DNA of 64,000 nucleotides from Mucilaginibacter gracilis (GTDB lineage Bacteria > Bacteroidota > Bacteroidia > Sphingobacteriales > Sphingobacteriaceae): contig NZ_RBKU01000001.1 of assembly GCF_003633615.1 (NCBI RefSeq), positions 3,844,001-3,908,000 of the forward strand, given 5' to 3'. Shown one piece after another: positions 61,089 to 64,000 of this stretch (the first letter of the stretch is position 1; the number at the start of each line of letters is the position of its first letter). Made by a program: the position numbers and the translations under genes. Below the pieces are notes generated by a model that worked only from the letters and a program-made list of their open reading frames with translations, did no database searches and was not told where the DNA came from.

Positions 61089-61118
61089 AATGCCCTGCTG
61101 AAAAGTGGGGCATTTTCT
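61089..61118 (+). terminator. Terminator after the histone H1-like gene
   Basis: AATGCCC pairs with GGGCATT around a 12-nt loop, followed by TTCTTT. Confidence 0.75.
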
Positions 61119-61178
61119 TTATCGGGCAGAGTTTTTTAAATTTGCTGATCTAATTATGTCATTCATTAATTATCACCT

Positions 61179-61916
61179 ATGGATCATAATACCTTAGCGG
61201 TCACAGTGGATGCGCCGTTAGCTGAACACTGTTTTTATTGCGGGTTACAATTTGGGGAGAATCCGCTCCCTGCCGACGACGCGCTGTATCATCAATTCTC
61301 TAAATACGCGAAAAAGACGACCCAGCATTTTTACTTGCCCGGCAAGCTGGAAGATGAGCGTGGCCCACAGTTCGTTTTGGCGCACAGTTGGTGCAATATT
61401 ACCTCGCGGCCATTATCGCATGACGGGCGGCTGGAATTCAAAGATACCATGACTAAACAAGTTCAGGAACAGCAAAGCCCGCCCTGGCTGCACCTGCATG
61501 CGGTTAAGACCGAAAGATTGTCGAATAAAGCGATCAAACAGCGTGTCAAAGATGAGTTGCCCGGTGAAGCTGAAGAATGCTTTTATTGCGCCATGCCCTT
61601 TGATATCGTACCGGCAAGATTAGGCCAGCCCTTGTATAAAAAACTGCTGATGTGGGCTAAAAAGGCCGTACAGCTGCCAGAACCGGGTATCACAAATAAA
61701 CCCGTGTTGGTGCATCACTGGTGCAGAGCAAAGACCGCAAACTTATCGCCTGAGCAAAAATTACAGTTCAAAACCGTTACCTCGGCGCACTGTACCGGGG
61801 CGGAAACGATGCCCTGGATCAATAAAAATCTATTGCTTAAATACATTAAGTCAGGCGGGGATCTGATGGAGATATTAAAACGCCAGGATAAAGCGCTTTA
61901 TGATGCCGGGCGTTGA
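61179..61916 (+). CDS. Unknown protein with two tandem CFYC...HxWC zinc-like modules
   Basis: A 245-residue protein holding two copies of the same module. Module 1 has C18-F-Y-C21 and H69-x-W-C72; module 2 has C134-F-Y-C137 and H179-H-W-C182. Between the halves of each module is a conserved helix with YxxxxxxAKK (FSKYAKKTTQ, LMWAKKAVQ). The CxxC...HxxC arrangement should bind one zinc ion per module. I do not recognise the family. It is expressed after a terminator, as its own unit. Confidence 0.75.
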   Translation: MDHNTLAVTVDAPLAEHCFYCGLQFGENPLPADDALYHQFSKYAKKTTQHFYLPGKLEDERGPQFVLAHSWCNITSRPLSHDGRLEFKDTMTKQVQEQQSPPWLHLHAVKTERLSNKAIKQRVKDELPGEAEECFYCAMPFDIVPARLGQPLYKKLLMWAKKAVQLPEPGITNKPVLVHHWCRAKTANLSPEQKLQFKTVTSAHCTGAETMPWINKNLLLKYIKSGGDLMEILKRQDKALYDAGR

Positions 61917-61994
61917 TATACGGCTCTAAAGGTCTATAAACGGATTGTTTTGATATTTTCTTCATATTCCGTAAATTCATGAAAAGAACAAACC

Positions 61995-62444
61995 ATGAAA
62001 AATCAGCCGGTCAGTCTGGAAAATCTGCAAAAATATTTCGACGAACTACAAGCTTCGCTGCTCTATTGGCAACTTGAAGGCCCCGGTTTGAAACCGGTCT
62101 ATGATTGGGATAGGATGCAAATACGGGAATATATGCGTGACCTGTACAGGTTTGCCCATGAATGCCTATACATGAGGCTTCGCATTGATGCGCCGGTGCA
62201 TTCTGTTTACCAGTTCCAGGAAACCTGCTGGTTGACCCGGCCGGAACTTATCAAGCTGACGGGGGACTTATTGAACTTGTGCGACCTGTCTTTGATCTGG
62301 TCATACCGTGACACCACAGCACAGGAAGATATACTGCTTCGCGACCTCGAACAACTGAACAGCCAGCTGATTGGTGCGCAATACGGCCAAAGCGCTTTTG
62401 AAGAAACCATTGATGTGCGGGATATCAGGTTTGATATAGAATAA
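61995..62444 (+). CDS. Hypothetical ICE protein (149 aa)
   Basis: A 149-residue soluble, helical and acidic protein (MKNQPVSLENLQKYFDELQASLLYWQ, ending VRDIRFDIE). No signal, membrane segment or known motif is visible. It lies 78 bp after the zinc-like protein, with its own close upstream region. It probably belongs to the ICE accessory set. Confidence 0.65.
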   Translation: MKNQPVSLENLQKYFDELQASLLYWQLEGPGLKPVYDWDRMQIREYMRDLYRFAHECLYMRLRIDAPVHSVYQFQETCWLTRPELIKLTGDLLNLCDLSLIWSYRDTTAQEDILLRDLEQLNSQLIGAQYGQSAFEETIDVRDIRFDIE

Positions 62445-62915
62445 TTTCAGGTCAGCGGCACCAGCCGCTTCATTTCGTACCTCAATTCAGCAGCTTCCCC
62501 GCATTTAAGCACCGGCTTTCGCCCGTGCTTTTCTTTTTTACGGCTTCGCTTATTAAAGCCCTGATTTTAAGCCCTTTCTCACCATTTATTGACACAAATT
62601 TCTCAAAAGCCGGCCGCACGTCAAGCCCGGGCCTCCGGTTTTGAAAAAAAAATCTTCCTCCTTTTTTCATTGGCTGCCGCTATCGCGGCGGGTGTTGGGA
62701 GCGTATTTTTTTTCCAAAAGGCTTGCCTTAGCGTCCGGCTTATTTAGGTGAGGTGCTCAATAAAAAGCGAGAGCGAGCGTATGCGAGCGGACTTAAAAAA
62801 AAGCACATGGAAACAACAAACGGCAGAGCCCCACCACACGGACAGGATGTTACCGCAGACCTTTCACACAGAGAATTGATAAGAATGGAGATAGAAACAA
62901 TAAAAAATAGAAATT
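62445..62915. other. 470-bp gap with hairpins and no convincing gene
   Basis: It holds a small hairpin AGCGGC-acca-GCCGCT (62454-62469), the terminator at 62506-62537, then AT/purine-rich DNA with long A and T runs (62641-62730). A short ORF from 62807 overlaps the next gene and has low-complexity basic sequence. I see no further structure. Confidence 0.5.
62506..62537 (+). terminator. Terminator-like hairpin
   Basis: AAGCACCGG pairs with CCCGTGCTT around a short loop, followed by TTCTTTTTT. It ends transcription of the 149-aa gene. Confidence 0.65.
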
Positions 62916-63464
62916 ATGAAAACCGCAGAATTAGAAAGCAAAAAAGGAGCAAATAACGCAGTAGTTAATAAAGCCGCTAACCCGGTAACCGAGGAAAACA
63001 AGAACCCGCAATTTGTGGCGGGTAACCCGGTTAATAAGGACAGCGCCAAACCCGCAGAAACGGAAAAGCCGAAAGAAGAGGTCAAGGCTTCAACCGCACC
63101 GGTCGCCGAACAACCGCAAGCGGAACATTTCAAACCCGAACTAAAGGCCGAACCTGTTAAACCTGTACGTAACCTGACCGAAACCATCAAGGTGTTGGAA
63201 GAACTGCACCGTTTGACCTTACAACGCAATAAGTTACTGGCGACTATCGACAATCTGGAAAGTTTCGAGGTGGGGTTGAAAGAGGACTTCGACGAAACAG
63301 AGGGCAATTATTACACGGGCTGTATCCTCACCATTGAGGACGATACCCGCAAAAAGTTTACGACTAAAAACCCGCTGATTATTTGGACGGTAGCACAGCA
63401 GATCAATAGCATTTGCGTGGCTAAATTGGGCGAAGTGGAAGCCAAAATTGTCATTACTGCTTAA
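62916..63464 (+). CDS. Hypothetical ICE protein with disordered N-terminus (182 aa)
   Basis: A 182-residue protein. The first 85 residues are a low-complexity lysine/proline/glutamate/alanine linker. The last 95 are a folded domain (LTETIKVLEELHRLTLQRNKLLATI, then TGCILTIEDDTRKKFTTKNPLIIWTVAQ). The folded part looks like a nucleic-acid or protein binding module, but I cannot name it. It is followed by a terminator-like hairpin and two very small ORFs. Confidence 0.7.
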   Translation: MKTAELESKKGANNAVVNKAANPVTEENKNPQFVAGNPVNKDSAKPAETEKPKEEVKASTAPVAEQPQAEHFKPELKAEPVKPVRNLTETIKVLEELHRLTLQRNKLLATIDNLESFEVGLKEDFDETEGNYYTGCILTIEDDTRKKFTTKNPLIIWTVAQQINSICVAKLGEVEAKIVITA

Positions 63465-63475
63465 AATAAATAGGT

Positions 63476-63513
63476 AAAACGCCCCTGTATTTCGCACGTA
63501 CAGGGGACGTTTT
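63476..63513. terminator. Bidirectional terminator-like hairpin
   Basis: AAAACG-c-CCCCTGTA pairs with TACAGGGG-a-CGTTTT around a 9-nt loop. Both flanks are A- and T-rich, so it could work in either direction. Confidence 0.7.
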
Positions 63514-63543
63514 GATTGTTAAATTTCTTTAACCTACAAAACA

Positions 63544-63672
63544 ATGATAGATATTTTCATCGAGATAACCAACCAACTTTTTTGGGAAGGTTACGCCGAA
63601 CAATTGGCCAAGGAGAACCCCGCCGGGTTTCAGCGGGAATTAACAGATTTTATCAACTGCTATACTCTATAA
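63544..63672 (+). CDS. Very small acidic protein (42 aa)
   Basis: The ORF ATG 63544 to TAA 63672 encodes an acidic helical peptide (MIDIFIEITNQLFWEGYAEQ, then LAKENPAGFQRELTDFI). It lies 4 bp before the next small ORF, so the two are probably co-translated. Function unknown. Confidence 0.45.
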   Translation: MIDIFIEITNQLFWEGYAEQLAKENPAGFQRELTDFINCYTL

Positions 63673-63676
63673 AATC

Positions 63677-63847
63677 ATGTACGATACCATCTTTTTATTG
63701 GTCAAAGCGACCATACAAACCACGCATAAAAATGTGCATGAAGCCATTGCCGAAATACAGGAAACAGCCACCTGCACGATTACCAATACCAAAAAGGTAA
63801 AAATACACGAACTAACATTAATGGACTATAAACTTAAAAAAGCATGA
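63677..63847 (+). CDS. Very small protein (56 aa)
   Basis: The ORF ATG 63677 to TGA 63847 encodes a 56-residue peptide (MYDTIFLLVKATIQTTHKNV, then VHEAIAEIQETATCTITNTK). Its stop overlaps the next start (ATGA), evidence for translation. Function unknown. Confidence 0.5.
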   Translation: MYDTIFLLVKATIQTTHKNVHEAIAEIQETATCTITNTKKVKIHELTLMDYKLKKA

Positions 63848-64000
63848 ACACACCACATATCGGGGTAAAACCCCAAATATGGCAGATTTTAGGAACGAAA
63901 GTCAGCCATTGCAAGACCAGTACAGAGGCGATACAGGAAGCAGGTCTGGATTTTACGGTACTTAAACACCCGAACCTACACACGCTGCCGAGCGGTAACA
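63844..64000 (+). CDS. Start of a DUF932-like ICE protein (partial)
   Basis: ATG 63844 opens a frame that runs off the right edge: MNTPHIGVKPQIWQILGTKV, then TSTEAIQEAGLDFTVLKHPN. The opening fits the phage/plasmid-like DUF932 family often found in Bacteroidota ICEs. Only 52 residues are visible, so the assignment is tentative. Confidence 0.5.
   Translation, partial: MNTPHIGVKPQIWQILGTKVSHCKTSTEAIQEAGLDFTVLKHPNLHTLPSGN

Larger units (their letters stand above)
18427..64000. mobile_element. Integrative conjugative element with serine recombinase (right end outside window)
   Basis: The region carries a large serine recombinase, mobilisation genes (BfmA/BtgA, relaxase-like, coupling ATPase), rteC and traE-F-G-I-J-K-L-M, plus small ICE genes and a DUF932-like start at the right edge. 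About 24 kb of cargo with two SusC/SusD operons and an IS110-family recombinase splits the mobilisation and transfer modules. The left end is close to tRNA-Lys, in tandem with the 12-kb element. traN and later tra genes were not seen before 64 kb, so the element is either incomplete or arranged differently. Confidence 0.85.

Noticed and set aside
62482..62670. 62-aa minus-strand ORF
   Set aside because: Spans a terminator hairpin and poly-A/T tracts; likely chance.
62753..62956. 67-aa plus-strand ORF
   Set aside because: Low-complexity basic sequence overlapping the start of the better supported 182-aa gene; no recognisable domain.

Overview
The window comes from a Bacteroidota chromosome, most likely a Sphingobacteriaceae member of the Mucilaginibacter/Pedobacter type. 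This is inferred from the TAnnTTTG-type promoter, FecI/FecR-controlled SusC/SusD operons, CTnDOT-style tra gene names and order, BfmA/BtgA and RteC family genes, and general codon and gene style. No database search was possible, so the genus is an inference.

1-6.2 kb is ordinary chromosome: the 3' end of a helicase, clpB, small hypothetical genes, a YbiT-type ABC-F ATPase with a degenerate second nucleotide site, and a tRNA-Lys(CTT). 6.14-18.43 kb is a compact phage-like element integrated into the 3' end of that tRNA. It is bounded by a 15-bp direct repeat of the tRNA 3' end and carries a tyrosine integrase, an excisionase-like gene, replication-type helix-turn-helix proteins, an HNH protein, tail assembly chaperones with a T9 -1 frameshift site, and a 1055-residue tape measure protein. 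No capsid, portal or large terminase gene is visible.

From about 18.4 kb to the right edge lies an integrative conjugative element (ICE), still incomplete at 64 kb. It starts with a large serine recombinase and a frameshifted HEPN (ApeA-like) gene. Then come a candidate oriT, a BfmA/BtgA protein, a relaxase-like protein and the coupling ATPase, and later rteC and traE-F-G-I-J-K-L-M, followed by accessory ICE genes. Between the coupling protein (25.7 kb) and rteC (49.5 kb) sits about 24 kb of cargo: two parallel nutrient-uptake operons (ECF sigma, FecR anti-sigma, STN-type SusC, SusD lipoprotein, TlpA-like thioredoxin). The first also carries a DsbD N-domain protein and an AraC regulator. Each SusC gene is preceded by a conserved two-hairpin leader with a 7-codon mini-ORF.

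The most striking feature is at 35.92-36.90 kb, directly upstream of an intact IS110-family DEDD recombinase. Six tandem units of about 160 bp each contain two hairpins (A and B) with compensated stem changes, a constant top hairpin and variable internal-loop arms. This is the architecture expected of IS110 bridge RNAs, but multiplied into an array. The array and recombinase lie between the two SusC/SusD cassettes, next to a 1.2-kb LuxR-gene direct repeat that brackets the second cassette. A plausible but unproven reading is a multi-guide RNA-directed recombination locus that handles cargo cassettes in the ICE.
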